64,000 bases of DNA, taken from NCBI GenBank assembly GCA_002050365.1, contig MWYZ01000036.1, positions 1-64,000 of the forward strand, written 5' to 3'. The notes beneath the pieces were generated by a model. That model was not told where the DNA came from. It made no database searches and was given only the letters and a program-made list of their open reading frames with translations. This DNA is from Acidobacteria bacterium 28-1. Its GTDB lineage: Bacteria > Acidobacteriota > Blastocatellia > Pyrinomonadales > Pyrinomonadaceae. How positions within the stretch are numbered: position 1 is the stretch's first letter; each line of letters starts with the position of its first letter. Positions 1 through 8,506 of this stretch are shown here, piece by piece. The translations under genes were made by a program, and so were the position numbers.

Positions 1-527
1 GAAGATTTCAGATGTGGTGATGGAAATCGCGTGTGGGTTACACAATTTGCGAGTAACCTTCCGCCAGCCACTTCAAACAATTGATTTAACGAACTTTGAA
101 GAAATATATTATTTCCAATAATGTCTAATAGCATAGTCCCAACACCTTTATAAAAAGTTTGATTGACCAACCAGTTCCGGTTGCGCGGCGCGGAAGCTAA
201 CCAACCGACATAAACGCTTTCTCTGTTCGGTTCGAGTTTTGATTTCGCATTGAATTGGTAAACCATCGCTCCTTCCAAATAGTTTTCCTGAGACAAAACC
301 GCGACGCATTCGTGCAAAATTTTACCGCTATAAATTCGTGCAAGCCTTTCCCAATCCCAATGAAAATCACCTTCGTCATTCATCTCTTCAGCAGAAACAC
401 TTGGAAGTTTCCACCAAACTTTGTCAATCTTTTCCCGCGCCACATCAGTTATAAGCCTGATAATTTCCGCATCAACAGTTTGATTGCGGTCAGCGCGTAA
501 AATTTGTATGCGTTTTAAAGTTTCCAC
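1..527 (-). CDS. GNAT-like acetyltransferase, partial at window edge
   Basis: An open frame not in the ORF track runs off the left edge without a stop (about 175 residues visible). I chose the GTG at 527 because GGAG lies 7 nt upstream (ggagtgactcgGTG). The protein has a helical N-terminus followed by SVYVGWLASAPRNR and then GVGTMLL, which resembles strand 4 and the acetyl-CoA loop (R/QxxGxG/A) of GNAT N-acetyltransferases. The rest of the fold would lie outside the window. It sits downstream of the methyltransferase/nuclease cluster in the same orientation, 145 bp after the adenine methyltransferase stop, so it may belong to the same defence-type island. The family call rests on one motif and is tentative. 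Confidence 0.55.
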   Translation of the reverse strand, partial: METLKRIQILRADRNQTVDAEIIRLITDVAREKIDKVWWKLPSVSAEEMNDEGDFHWDWERLARIYSGKILHECVAVLSQENYLEGAMVYQFNAKSKLEPNRESVYVGWLASAPRNRNWLVNQTFYKGVGTMLLDIIGNNIFLQSSLNQLFEVAGGRLLANCVTHTRFPSPHLKS

Positions 528-672
528 CGAGTCACTCCGACTATGAAGATTTAGGAGTTTATATTATAGGTTTCAAATGAATTTTCAAATCAGTTGAATA
601 TTAACAAACACCTAAACGGAGTTTTATTTATCAATAGAGCATCCGTCTTCACCGCGCAGTTCAAAATTTTAT

Positions 673-2442
673 TTAACGCTCTGACATTGTTACGCGGTTA
701 TTCACAGCAGAGGAAAGAATTTGATACAGAGCTGGCAGAATTGTTTCGTCAATTCCGAAGGCACGCAGAACAACAGTATCAAAATTTATTCTGTCAGCTC
801 TTTGAATTTCTTCCGCAATTGTTTGAATCGGTCTTTCTTTGAGTAGCTGAAATGCGTTTATGATTTCCGTTTTAGATTCTTCCGGTAACAAGTTTGGATT
901 TAATACGCGCAAATTTTTGAAGTAATTTGCGTTGAGGTCTAACGCCCCCAAGTTTCTCGACGTGCCGCGCATTTCGATTGTCAAAAATGTAATTGCTGAA
1001 TTAAGCAACGCCGCAATTAGTTCGACATTTTGACCTTGATTAACTGTTATGCCAGTAAATCTTTGGTCAAAAGTGAATCGGCTTTCAGAAAAACCGAAGA
1101 AAAATCTTTCATAAGGATTTATCGCCGTAATGATATTTGCTTGTTTCGGGCGCAGTGAATACCAAAACGGCTTATGTCCTTGGTTTTCACAAGCCTGTCT
1201 AATTGTTCTAACGCCATTTGTATTAGGGCTATTTTCAAATCTTTTTACCCACCGGTAAGCACCCGGAAAATTATTTCTCAATTCCGCTTCGGGCAAATCG
1301 CAAACGAAAAGATAATAATTGTAGTTTCCATCAAACTCTAATTTTTCTAATTCAGTCGGACTTTTGACGTAAGGAATTAAAAATCTTTCTTCGATTCCGG
1401 TTTGTGCAGATTCGTCGGCAGAAATAATAAACATTGGATTCCAGCCTGTTCTTTCGCCGCGAAAAGAATTCATTATATCTGGATAAAGCCGAATTAAATG
1501 CTCGTCGAATTGCTCAAACAAATTTGCGGAAATAAAAAACGTATCCCAATTTTCCTGCGTCGCCAGAGAATTGATTAGTCGCTCATTTGTTACAATGCTG
1601 ACGCTGACGGAATTATCAATATTGTGATAGAGATTTTCAAACGTCGCATCTCGTCGCCAGCCAACGTTTCGCGCATTGTCGCAATTATCAATATCAGTAT
1701 AAAAATCTTCGATTTGGCGCAGTTGATTTGAAATGTTTTCTTGGTCGAAAACTTCTTCGAGTTTGAAATTGATTGTTACAAATTTGGTCAGCTCGTCGCT
1801 TTGCCCGCGCTGAAAGACCGAATAAATTGTCGAAACCTTAGAATCTTCAAACCAATGTTCGGCGTTGCTGCGAACGACGTATTTGATGTGAAAATTGTCG
1901 AGCAGAAATCTCTTAAACTGGAAACCGTATTCTTTGCCGAGCCAAGCGTTTGAAGTTATTGCGGATAGAAATCCATTTTCCGTCAAAAAGCGAATCGAAT
2001 TATAAACGCAATAAGTGAAATAATCTGAACGCTCGTTAATGCGAAATGTGTTGTTTCGCAAAAAGGCTTGCTGTTGTTTTTCAAATTTCTCTCTGAAATA
2101 ATCGGTTAAAACGTTGTTCGGAATGTCTTCCTGTTGAATGAAAGGAAAGTTGCTGGCAATCGCATTAAATACAGGAATTTCCTGCTCAATTTGATTTTGG
2201 TAATTTGCCGAATCTGGAAAAGGAACCGTCCCGCCCGATTCTAACTTGAAGAAATCATCTCGCATTACACGCGGAAAATTATCAGTCTGCCCGACGCTTT
2301 GTTTATAAAGATTAATGACCGAAAGAATTGCAGGAAAATGCGAAGCATCATTTCCCCAAATTTGATTTAGCAGTTGCGGGTGGTTATTATTGCCGTAAAA
2401 TTTTAGAATTTGATAAAAAGAATTTAAGAATGTTCCTATCAT
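673..2442 (-). CDS. Eco57I-type N6-adenine DNA methyltransferase, N-terminally truncated
   Basis: The body matches gamma-class adenine methyltransferases of type IIG/Eco57I kind. It has SNFPFIQQED where motif IV (NPPF/Y) should be, SNAWLGKEYG after it, RGERTGWNP at the start of target recognition, and GTSRNLGALDLN near the C-terminus. Complete relatives carry a long helical or nuclease region before motif I. Here the frame opens right at motif I: upstream of the annotated ATG the same frame reads KVFDSIS-MIGTFL, a degenerate version of D-P-x-x-G-x-G-T-F-L, and then meets a stop. No Shine-Dalgarno precedes ATG 2442. An ATG at 2469 overlaps the upstream gene's stop (TAATG) and would join this frame if one T were added to the GTTTTTG run. 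Motif I lacks its glycines, so activity is doubtful. It is probably a deletion remnant. Confidence 0.7.
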   Translation of the reverse strand: MIGTFLNSFYQILKFYGNNNHPQLLNQIWGNDASHFPAILSVINLYKQSVGQTDNFPRVMRDDFFKLESGGTVPFPDSANYQNQIEQEIPVFNAIASNFPFIQQEDIPNNVLTDYFREKFEKQQQAFLRNNTFRINERSDYFTYCVYNSIRFLTENGFLSAITSNAWLGKEYGFQFKRFLLDNFHIKYVVRSNAEHWFEDSKVSTIYSVFQRGQSDELTKFVTINFKLEEVFDQENISNQLRQIEDFYTDIDNCDNARNVGWRRDATFENLYHNIDNSVSVSIVTNERLINSLATQENWDTFFISANLFEQFDEHLIRLYPDIMNSFRGERTGWNPMFIISADESAQTGIEERFLIPYVKSPTELEKLEFDGNYNYYLFVCDLPEAELRNNFPGAYRWVKRFENSPNTNGVRTIRQACENQGHKPFWYSLRPKQANIITAINPYERFFFGFSESRFTFDQRFTGITVNQGQNVELIAALLNSAITFLTIEMRGTSRNLGALDLNANYFKNLRVLNPNLLPEESKTEIINAFQLLKERPIQTIAEEIQRADRINFDTVVLRAFGIDETILPALYQILSSAVNNRVTMSER

Positions 2443-2467
2443 AGAAATCGAATCAAAAACTTTATCA

Positions 2468-2707
2468 TTACGAATCTAATTGAATTTCAGCTAAACGCTT
2501 TTCGCCAATGTCCGCCAAATAATCGTCAGTTTTACATTGTGGACAGCCCTTAAAAAATTCTCTTGTTTCTGCATCCCAAATAAATGCCAGCGAATTATCA
2601 TCTCTTTCGTCTATAATTTCTTCGTAAAAATAAGTCCAGCAATTATTACAACGAACAATTTCGTAGCCTTCTGCTGCTTTATTTATATTTCGTATTCCGT
2701 AAATCAT
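2468..2707 (-). CDS. Small zinc-ribbon protein (79 aa)
   Basis: This 79-residue protein has two CxxC knuckles (CNNCW at about residue 20 and CPQC at about residue 54), suggesting one structural zinc. The loops between are acidic (EEIIDERDD). Its ATG overlaps the stop of the Mrr nuclease gene by 4 nt (ATGA), so translation is probably coupled. Its own stop is followed directly by the truncated adenine methyltransferase. No family is recognised. A partner or regulator of the restriction cluster is a guess from position only. Confidence 0.6.
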   Translation of the reverse strand: MIYGIRNINKAAEGYEIVRCNNCWTYFYEEIIDERDDNSLAFIWDAETREFFKGCPQCKTDDYLADIGEKRLAEIQLDS

Positions 2708-3696
2708 TTCTTTCTCAATCTTTCAATCGGGTGAACCTTTCCGCTTTTTTCATCTGTATATTTCCAAAATTTCCAACCATTCACAGGCATTCCGTTTTGA
2801 ACTTTTGTTCCGGCGGCGGACGGCGACTTATAAACTTCATTTTCATAAACAATCTTCGTCGGAGAAAAGTAAATAGCGAAGTGTTGATGATTTTTATAAT
2901 TGGCGAAAATTTCAATTCCTTGTTCTTCATCAATTTCGTTTGACTCTGGAAAATCAAATGCTAATTCGTCGTTGTCAATATCGTAAATTGTAACTCTTTC
3001 AGAAACTACACCGATGCCAAACTCACATAACAAATCAACAAGTTCAATTCCATTCATTAAAGAAATTGGATTTTTGTATGGGTCGGTGGCTTCTTCAATC
3101 GCCGGGCGCGAGAAATCCGAAGTCGTAATAAATAAACCTGTTTGGTGCGGTCTCAAACTTCCTCTTAATTCGGAAATTTCTTTTCTTTGAATGTTGTTCC
3201 GCCATCTTTTTACTTGAACGGAAACGCTGCTTTTAATCACGCCCGCAACTACCAATTCGCCAACCACGTCAATTCCGCCATCGCCCGTTTTGCCTCTTAC
3301 TTCCACGTTCTCAAAATTCAAATTTCTCAAAACTTCGCCAATCAATTCCTCAAATTTTGTTGGGTGCATTGCGTGTAAGGCTTCAAGCAAATGCTTTTTT
3401 ACTTCTTGGTTTTTGTTTCTGATGTCAGCAAAAATTCCTCTCGGTTCGTTTGCGGCTAATCCAAACCAACCTTTTCCATATGAAATAAATGTCGGTTCAG
3501 TTCCTTGAGATTTTGCTTTTCTAACATCGCTGTTCATTGCAGATGAGATATTTCCTGCAATGATTAAATCGTCGCTTTCGATAAAACCCAAATCAAAAGC
3601 CTTTTTCGCCAAATCTCGATAATGGATTTGTTTTAACTTTGGTTCTTCGCTCAAAATTTTGTGAGCTATTTCGAGATAAGTTAAATTTTCCGCCAT
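2704..3696 (-). CDS. HARE-HTH / Mrr-type restriction endonuclease
   Basis: The N-terminal 80 residues (TYLEIAHKILSEEPKLKQIHYRDLAKKA) match the HARE-HTH winged helix found on restriction and chromatin proteins. From about residue 110 comes an Mrr catalytic domain: PTKFEELIGEVLRNLNF, then GDGGIDVVGE near residue 140 and VSVQVKRW near 160, giving the D...QxK signature of PD-(D/E)xK nucleases. Roughly 100 C-terminal residues (FANYKNHQHFAIYFSP and on) have no family I recognise. Proteins of this kind cut DNA, often methylated DNA. Here it sits 3 nt after a DNA methyltransferase and overlaps the zinc-ribbon gene by 4 nt, so a restriction-modification operon is the simplest reading. Which enzyme pairs with which methyltransferase cannot be read from sequence. 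Confidence 0.85.
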   Translation of the reverse strand: MAENLTYLEIAHKILSEEPKLKQIHYRDLAKKAFDLGFIESDDLIIAGNISSAMNSDVRKAKSQGTEPTFISYGKGWFGLAANEPRGIFADIRNKNQEVKKHLLEALHAMHPTKFEELIGEVLRNLNFENVEVRGKTGDGGIDVVGELVVAGVIKSSVSVQVKRWRNNIQRKEISELRGSLRPHQTGLFITTSDFSRPAIEEATDPYKNPISLMNGIELVDLLCEFGIGVVSERVTIYDIDNDELAFDFPESNEIDEEQGIEIFANYKNHQHFAIYFSPTKIVYENEVYKSPSAAGTKVQNGMPVNGWKFWKYTDEKSGKVHPIERLRKK

Positions 3697-3699
3697 AAT

Positions 3700-4497
3700 T
3701 TATTCTGCTAAAGAAAGTTCTTTACAGCCGATATATTTTCCCTGTTCTATTGCCGCCGCAACCAAAAAACTTCCGCTTCCGCAAGCATTGTCGAGAACAA
3801 TGTCGCCTTCATTCGTATAAGTTCTGATAACCCATCTTCCTAATCTGACAGGTTTTTGCGTCGGGTGATGAACAACTCCTTCGCTTTCAGCGGTCTTGAA
3901 ATAAATGGCTTCAACCGTTGAGTCGAGTTGTAATTCTAAATCTTCTTTTCTGTAATAAAAGTTATCCAAATCCCACTTATTCAAATCCATTTCGATAATA
4001 TCGTTTGGATAGCGTTCGCCGCTATCACTTTTAACGTGGCGCGGTTTGAAATCGCCATAGCTTCCGGTGTACTGGTCTTTGCGAACGCCTTTGTCGTAAG
4101 GCTCGCCTTCGGTCATTTGCGGATTATAAGTCGGCTGTTTTTTGTAGAAAATACAAATGTCTTCGTGTTTGCGTAACGGCTGTTTTTTGGCGTTAAGAAA
4201 ATTTGTTGGCTTTGATTTTATCCAAACAATTTTATATTTGAAAAGTTTTTCGTTGCTCAAAATAAGTTTCGCCGTGAAAAGTCCTTGCGCTGTCAGAGCA
4301 ATAGAACCATTGTCTTTAATAATTCTTTCGTATTGTTTCCAAAGTTCCGCAAGGTCAATCACCGAGTCCCATTTATTTTGAGTCGTGCCGTAAGGCAAAT
4401 CACACAAAATCATATCAATTGATTTGTCGGGAAAATCTTTCATAACTTCCAAACAATCGCCTTGAATAACTTTATTCATAAAATTTTTAATAGACAT
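3700..4497 (-). CDS. Site-specific DNA methyltransferase, beta class (N6/N4)
   Basis: This transfers a methyl group from S-adenosylmethionine to adenine N6 or cytosine N4 in DNA. Motif order is that of the beta class: catalytic motif IV DLPYGTTQNKWDS near residue 33, target region in the middle (KSKPTNFLNAKKQPLRKHEDI), then HHPTQKP and the SAM-binding motif I VLDNACGSGSF near residue 242. The protein ends a few residues later at CKELSLAE. Family members usually continue about 20 residues (IGIEL-x-EEYF), so the C-terminus looks clipped. Start ATG 4497 has AAGGAAG 8 nt upstream. It is the first gene of the minus-strand cluster and would protect host DNA from the Mrr-type nuclease that follows. 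Confidence 0.88.
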   Translation of the reverse strand: MSIKNFMNKVIQGDCLEVMKDFPDKSIDMILCDLPYGTTQNKWDSVIDLAELWKQYERIIKDNGSIALTAQGLFTAKLILSNEKLFKYKIVWIKSKPTNFLNAKKQPLRKHEDICIFYKKQPTYNPQMTEGEPYDKGVRKDQYTGSYGDFKPRHVKSDSGERYPNDIIEMDLNKWDLDNFYYRKEDLELQLDSTVEAIYFKTAESEGVVHHPTQKPVRLGRWVIRTYTNEGDIVLDNACGSGSFLVAAAIEQGKYIGCKELSLAE

Positions 4498-4536
4498 AAG
4501 ATAGACTTCCTTACAAAGATGAACTCTAGACTATGA

Positions 4537-5544
4537 CTACCAATTCGTTTCCGTATTTTTCACCGCTTCGCCGTGTTCGACGAGAAATCTTTCGGCATCA
4601 ATCGCCGCCATACAACCTGTTCCAGCCGCTGTAACTGCTTGGCGATAATAGGAATCCTGCGCGTCACCGCACGCGAAAACGCCTTCGACGTTGGTTTTCA
4701 TTGTGCGCCCTTCGGTTTTTAAATAGCCGGTTTCGTCCATTTCCAAAACGCCTTTGAAAAGGTCGGTGTTTGGTTTGTGTCCGATGGCGACGAAAACGCC
4801 TTGCGTTGGGAAAAGGCTTTCTTCATTCGATTGTGTGTTAAAGATTTTTACGCCCGTTACGCCTTCTTCTTTTGTGCCGAGAATTTCGCGGATGCCGGTG
4901 TTCCACATAATCTCGATTTTCTCATTGTTAAAGACGCGCTCCTGCATAATCTTTGAAGCGCGGAATGAATCACGGCGATGCATCAGCGTAACTTTTGAAG
5001 CAAAGCGCGTTAGAAACATCGCTTCTTCCATCGCCGTATCGCCGCCGCCGACAATTACGACCGGCTTGCCGCGAAAGAAGAATCCGTCGCAGGTGGCGCA
5101 CGCCGAAACGCCGTTTCCGCCTAACCCTTCCGGCACCGGTTCTTCGCCCGGAACGCCGAGCCATTTGGCTGACGCGCCCGTCGAGATAATTAAAGTTTCG
5201 GCTTTGATTATCGTTGAAATTTCTTCGCTTTCCGCACTTTCCTTGCCATAAAGTTTGAAAGGTCGCTCGCTTAAATCAACTTTATCAATCCACACATTAA
5301 GAATTTCCGTCCCGAAGCGTTCGGCTTGGGCGCGAAATTCATTCATCATTTCCGGTCCCATAATTCCTTTTGAAAATCCCGGATAATTTTCGACATCGGT
5401 CGTGATGGTTAATTGTCCGCCCGGCTGCGGTCCGTCAATAACAAGCGGTTCGAGCTGAGCACGCGACGCGTAAATGGCGGCGGTCAAGCCCGCCGGACCC
5501 GAACCTAAAATTACGACTTTACGATTGATTTCTTTTTCTGACAT
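4537..5544 (-). CDS. trxB: Thioredoxin-disulfide reductase
   Basis: A flavoprotein that moves electrons from NADPH to thioredoxin in the cytoplasm. FAD-binding GSGPAGLTAAIYASRA is at the N-terminus, the redox pair CATC (ACATCDGFFF) near residue 145, the NADPH loop GGGDTAMEEA after it, and the second FAD motif GVFACGDAQD near the C-terminus. The track starts at 5631, but homology begins at MSEKEINRKVVILG, so I place the start at ATG 5544 (335 aa, the usual length). The extra 29 residues are unlike any reductase. No strong Shine-Dalgarno precedes it. It is divergent from the enoyl-CoA hydratase gene and unrelated to the defence cluster downstream. Confidence 0.95.
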   Translation of the reverse strand: MSEKEINRKVVILGSGPAGLTAAIYASRAQLEPLVIDGPQPGGQLTITTDVENYPGFSKGIMGPEMMNEFRAQAERFGTEILNVWIDKVDLSERPFKLYGKESAESEEISTIIKAETLIISTGASAKWLGVPGEEPVPEGLGGNGVSACATCDGFFFRGKPVVIVGGGDTAMEEAMFLTRFASKVTLMHRRDSFRASKIMQERVFNNEKIEIMWNTGIREILGTKEEGVTGVKIFNTQSNEESLFPTQGVFVAIGHKPNTDLFKGVLEMDETGYLKTEGRTMKTNVEGVFACGDAQDSYYRQAVTAAGTGCMAAIDAERFLVEHGEAVKNTETNW

Positions 5545-5690
5545 AGATAATTTAAATTTTAGCCTCTGCTTCCTAAAGAAATTGGGGTTGAGGCATAGCG
5601 TTTTTAATAATGAATATAGTATAACTATCAAACAAAGATTTAGTCGAACAAGATGCAGAGAGATATAAGTTTAATCATTTATTAAAGTGA

Positions 5691-5764
5691 AGAGGTTAGA
5701 GGTTGGAGATTAGAGGTCAGTAGATTTACAAACTAGCCTCTAATCTCCAACCTCTAACCTCTAA
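5691..5764. repeat. Inverted pair of heptad repeat arrays
   Basis: Four degenerate 7-nt units (agaggtt, agaggtt, ggagatt, agaggtc) are followed after an 18-nt spacer by their mirror (cctctaa, tctccaa, cctctaa, cctctaa). The arms pair almost perfectly over 26 bp. The right arm ends 5 nt before the enoyl-CoA hydratase ATG, so the hairpin occupies the place of a ribosome binding site. It could act as a terminator, as a translation control element, or as a non-functional mobile repeat. Confidence 0.85.
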
Positions 5765-5769
5765 CTATT

Positions 5770-6552
5770 ATGAAAAATTACGAAACTATTCTTGTTGAAA
5801 AACGCGAGAGCGTTGCTCTTTTAACAATCAACCGTCCGGATAAATTAAATGCCTTGAATTCAAAAGTTCATACGGAAGGCGTTGAAATTTTCGACGAGTT
5901 AAAAACTGATTCGGATGTGCGCGTCGTCGTAATTCGCGGCGCGGGCGAAAAAGCGTTTGTTGCAGGCGCAGATATTTCAGAGTTTGCCGACACGACGCCC
6001 GTCGAGCAGCGCGACGTGATGAATTCGCGCTCGCTGTTCACCGTCCTGGATACTTTTCCAAAACCGGTTATCGCAATGATAAACGGCTTTTGTCTCGGCG
6101 GCGGAAACGAATTGGCGATGGCTTGTGATTTAAGAATTGCCTCGGACGGGTCGCGCTTCGGACAACCGGAAATCAACTTGGGAATTATCTGCGGCGGCGG
6201 CGGAACGCAACGCCTGACGAGATTGATTGGCGAATCGAAAGCAATGGAAATAATTCTCAGCGGCGATATGATTGACGCGCAGACGGCTTTCAATTACGGA
6301 TTAGTAAATTATATTTATTCGGTGGAAGAACTCGAAACGAAAACAATGGAACTCGCCGGAAAAATCGCCGAAAAATCGCCGATTGCTTTGCAAATGTCGA
6401 AAGAGGCGGTGAAATTCGCTTCGCGCTCGAATTTAGACGAAGGCTTGCGCCGCGAAATTGATTTGTTTGCCATTTGCTTTTCAACCGAAGATAAGAAAGA
6501 AGGCGTGTCGGCATTTCTGGAAAAACGCAAGCCGGTTTTCAAAGGCAAATAA
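5770..6552 (+). CDS. Enoyl-CoA hydratase/isomerase family protein
   Basis: A 260-residue crotonase-fold enzyme, the usual length. It shows [10 protein letters not shown], the oxyanion-hole stretch [11 protein letters not shown], and both acidic active-site regions: [13 protein letters not shown] and FGQPEINLG with the following GGGGTQRL loop. These fit hydration of 2-enoyl-CoA in fatty-acid or amino-acid breakdown; the exact substrate cannot be read. Two conserved glutamates suit a hydratase. It stands alone between trxB (divergent) and tRNA-Ala. No purine-rich ribosome site precedes ATG 5770; instead a heptad inverted repeat abuts it. Its stop is followed by a second heptad array running to the tRNA. 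Confidence 0.9.
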   Translation: MKNYETILVEKRESVALLTINRPDKLNALNSKVHTEGVEIFDELKTDSDVRVVVIRGAGEKAFVAGADISEFADTTPVEQRDVMNSRSLFTVLDTFPKPVIAMINGFCLGGGNELAMACDLRIASDGSRFGQPEINLGIICGGGGTQRLTRLIGESKAMEIILSGDMIDAQTAFNYGLVNYIYSVEELETKTMELAGKIAEKSPIALQMSKEAVKFASRSNLDEGLRREIDLFAICFSTEDKKEGVSAFLEKRKPVFKGK

Positions 6553-6594
6553 ATTTGCGATCAAAAATTTCAAATAGCAATTGATTTGCTCATT

Positions 6595-6622
6595 CGTAAT
6601 CCGTAATTTATAATTTGTAATT
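6595..6622. repeat. Heptad array before tRNA-Ala
   Basis: Four consecutive 7-nt units (cgtaatc, cgtaatt, tataatt, tgtaatt) fill the gap between the enoyl-CoA hydratase and tRNA-Ala, ending 5 nt before the tRNA. The unit differs from other heptad arrays in the window, but the period is the same. The tataatt unit might also double as a -10 box for the tRNA; this is speculative. Confidence 0.7.
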
Positions 6623-6627
6623 GATTT

Positions 6628-6704
<77 letters not shown>

Positions 6705-6720
6705 TAAATTCAATAGTTTA

Positions 6721-6748
6721 GGGCAACTCTTATTTGAGTTGCCCTTTT
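6721..6748 (+). terminator. Rho-independent terminator after tRNA-Ala
   Basis: Stem GGGCAACTC/GAGTTGCCC with a 5-7 nt loop, followed by TTTT. It lies 17 bp past the tRNA. A weaker related hairpin (ggtagctc/gagttgcc) follows the partial tRNA copy at 15911. Confidence 0.85.
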
Positions 6749-6751
6749 CAA

Positions 6752-6772
6752 TGAGTGCCTATTGAGTGCCAA
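6752..6772 (+). repeat. 21-bp direct repeat, left copy (possible recombinase arm site)
   Basis: This 21-bp stretch contains GAGTGCC twice (GAGTGCCTATTGAGTGCC) and is identical to 15690-15710. It lies about 50 bp inside the left tRNA-derived core, as its partner lies inside the right one. Integrase arm-type sites in phage and island ends look like this, but no integrase gene is present to confirm it. Confidence 0.6.
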
Positions 6773-6980
6773 ACTCTTAAAGCATGTTATAATAGTCTCA
6801 AAAACGACCCTTTGGAGACTAATAAGTGAATCCATTAATAACACGCCAAAGTCTATGTATTATCAACGGCGTCGGTGTTAATAAATAGTTCGGCTTCTTC
6901 AGTTTCGGAGAGGTAGTTGGAGAAATTAGATGTATGTCAGCATCCAACGAAAATCAGAAAACAGAATTTGCTTAGTCTAA

Positions 6981-7055
6981 GGCGCATTCGTCTAGTGGTT
7001 AGGACACAAGGTTCTCAACTTTGGAACAGGGGTTCAATTCCCCTATGCGCTACCA
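6981..7055 (+). tRNA. tRNA-Glu (CTC)
   Basis: Cloverleaf with D arm GTCTAGTGGTTAGGAC, anticodon arm CAAGG-TTCTCAA-CTTTG (anticodon CTC, glutamate), T arm CAGGGGTTCAATTCCCCTA and encoded CCA. The first acceptor pair is a G-U rather than G-C. It lies inside the tRNA-Ala-bounded region, 76 bp before allantoinase. The 277 bp between the two tRNAs hold the terminator, the 21-bp repeat and a small TAGTCTC/GAGACTA hairpin, but no gene I can support. Confidence 0.92.
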
Positions 7056-7131
7056 AAATAATCAAGCTGAAATGTGAAGCGACTGTTGAAGTAAAATCAG
7101 CTCACTTCCATTCACATCGAACGAGAGATAA

Positions 7132-8487
7132 ATGGACAAGCCAGACTTAATTATTCGCAGTCGTCGGGTTGTAACGCCGAAAACCGTAAGTCCGGCTTCG
7201 GTGCATATTCGTGATGGTATCATTGCGGCTTTGGGCGAATGGGATGAAGTTCCGGCTCAAACTCCGCTCGTAGATGTTGGAGATGCAGTGGTAATGCCGG
7301 GACTGGTGGACGCGCACGTTCACGTTAACGAACCGGGACGCACCGAATGGGAAGGATTTGCGACGGCGACGCGGGCGGCGGCGGCGGGCGGCGTGACGAC
7401 GCTGGTTGATATGCCGCTCAACAGCATTCCGCCGACTACAACGCTGGATGGATTTGCGGCAAAACTCGCGGCGGCACGAGGGCAATGCTTGATTGACGTT
7501 GCTTTCTGGGGGGGCGTAATTCCGGGCAATACACACGAATTAAAACCGCTTTTGAATGCAGGTGTTCGCGGCTTCAAATGCTTTTTGATACATTCCGGCG
7601 TTGACGAATTCCCGCATGTGACAGAATCAAATTTGCTTGAAGCGATGCCGGAATTAGCCGCGCTCGGTTCGGTTTTGCTCGTTCACGCCGAAGTTCCCGA
7701 ACCGATTGAAAATGCCGCCGAAGAATTAAAAGACAGCAATCCGCAGGATTATCAAACCTTTCTAAAATCGCGTCCGAGAGCGTCGGAAAACGAAGCCGTC
7801 GCATTAATGGTGCGCCTATGCCGTGAAACAGGGGCGCGTGTTCACATTGTTCACCATTCTTCCGCCGATGCCTTGCCTTTATTGAAAGCGGCGAAAGCTG
7901 AAGGATTGCCGCTGACGGTTGAAACCTGTCCGCATTATCTAACCTTCGCGGCGGAAGAAATTCCCGACGGCGCAACGCATTTCAAATGCTGCCCACCGGT
8001 GCGCGAGCGCGAGAATCGTGAACGGCTTTGGGATGCGTTGGCAGAAAGCATTATAGATATGGTTGTTTCCGACCATTCGCCTTGCACGCCGAATTTGAAA
8101 TTAACGGAAACGGGCGATTTTCTTGAGGCTTGGGGCGGGATTGCTACTCTGCAATTTAGTTTGCCGGTGATGTGGACGCAATTGCAAAAGCGAGGCTTCG
8201 GGCTGCACGAGCTAACTCGATGGATGTCCGCCGCGCCCGCAAAATTGGCGGGTTTGGATAAACGCAAAGGTCGTCTGGCGGTTGGCTGCGATGCAGATAT
8301 TGTAATTTTTCAACCTGAAAAAGAATTCAAAGTCGTGCCGGAAATCATTGAATTCAAAAATAAGCTTACGCCGTATGCGGGAATGAATTTGCGCGGCGTT
8401 GTGGAAACAGCTTACGTGCGCGGCACAAAAATCTATGAAAGTGGACAATTTCCCGCTAATCCGATTGGCGTATTGCTGATAAAATAA
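7132..8487 (+). CDS. allB: Allantoinase
   Basis: A cytoplasmic amidohydrolase that opens the allantoin ring to allantoate. The metal site is clear: DAHVHVNEPGR (HxH) near residue 60, GFKCFLIHSG with the lysine that becomes carboxylated near 148, VHAEVPEP near 185, VHIVHHSSADA near 241 and VSDHSPCTPN near 310 with the catalytic aspartate. Length (451 aa) is typical. DMPLNSIPPTT separates it from dihydroorotases. It is the first gene of the urate cassette, 19 bp before allantoicase. The upstream tRNA-Glu and weak start region (ACGAGAGATAAATGG) suggest the promoter lies between tRNA and gene. Confidence 0.95.
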   Translation: MDKPDLIIRSRRVVTPKTVSPASVHIRDGIIAALGEWDEVPAQTPLVDVGDAVVMPGLVDAHVHVNEPGRTEWEGFATATRAAAAGGVTTLVDMPLNSIPPTTTLDGFAAKLAAARGQCLIDVAFWGGVIPGNTHELKPLLNAGVRGFKCFLIHSGVDEFPHVTESNLLEAMPELAALGSVLLVHAEVPEPIENAAEELKDSNPQDYQTFLKSRPRASENEAVALMVRLCRETGARVHIVHHSSADALPLLKAAKAEGLPLTVETCPHYLTFAAEEIPDGATHFKCCPPVRERENRERLWDALAESIIDMVVSDHSPCTPNLKLTETGDFLEAWGGIATLQFSLPVMWTQLQKRGFGLHELTRWMSAAPAKLAGLDKRKGRLAVGCDADIVIFQPEKEFKVVPEIIEFKNKLTPYAGMNLRGVVETAYVRGTKIYESGQFPANPIGVLLIK

Positions 8488-8506
8488 CAACAGTCAAAAG
8501 TTTATT

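Noticed and set aside
255-500. 81-aa plus-strand ORF at the left edge
   Set aside because: It is the shadow of the minus-strand GNAT-like frame, which has a ribosome site and a recognisable motif.
4754-5251. 165-aa plus-strand ORF across trxB
   Set aside because: Antisense to a highly conserved reductase; composition mirrors the trxB codons.
5691-5764. Riboswitch upstream of enoyl-CoA hydratase
   Set aside because: The structure is a simple inverted pair of heptads with no conserved aptamer features.
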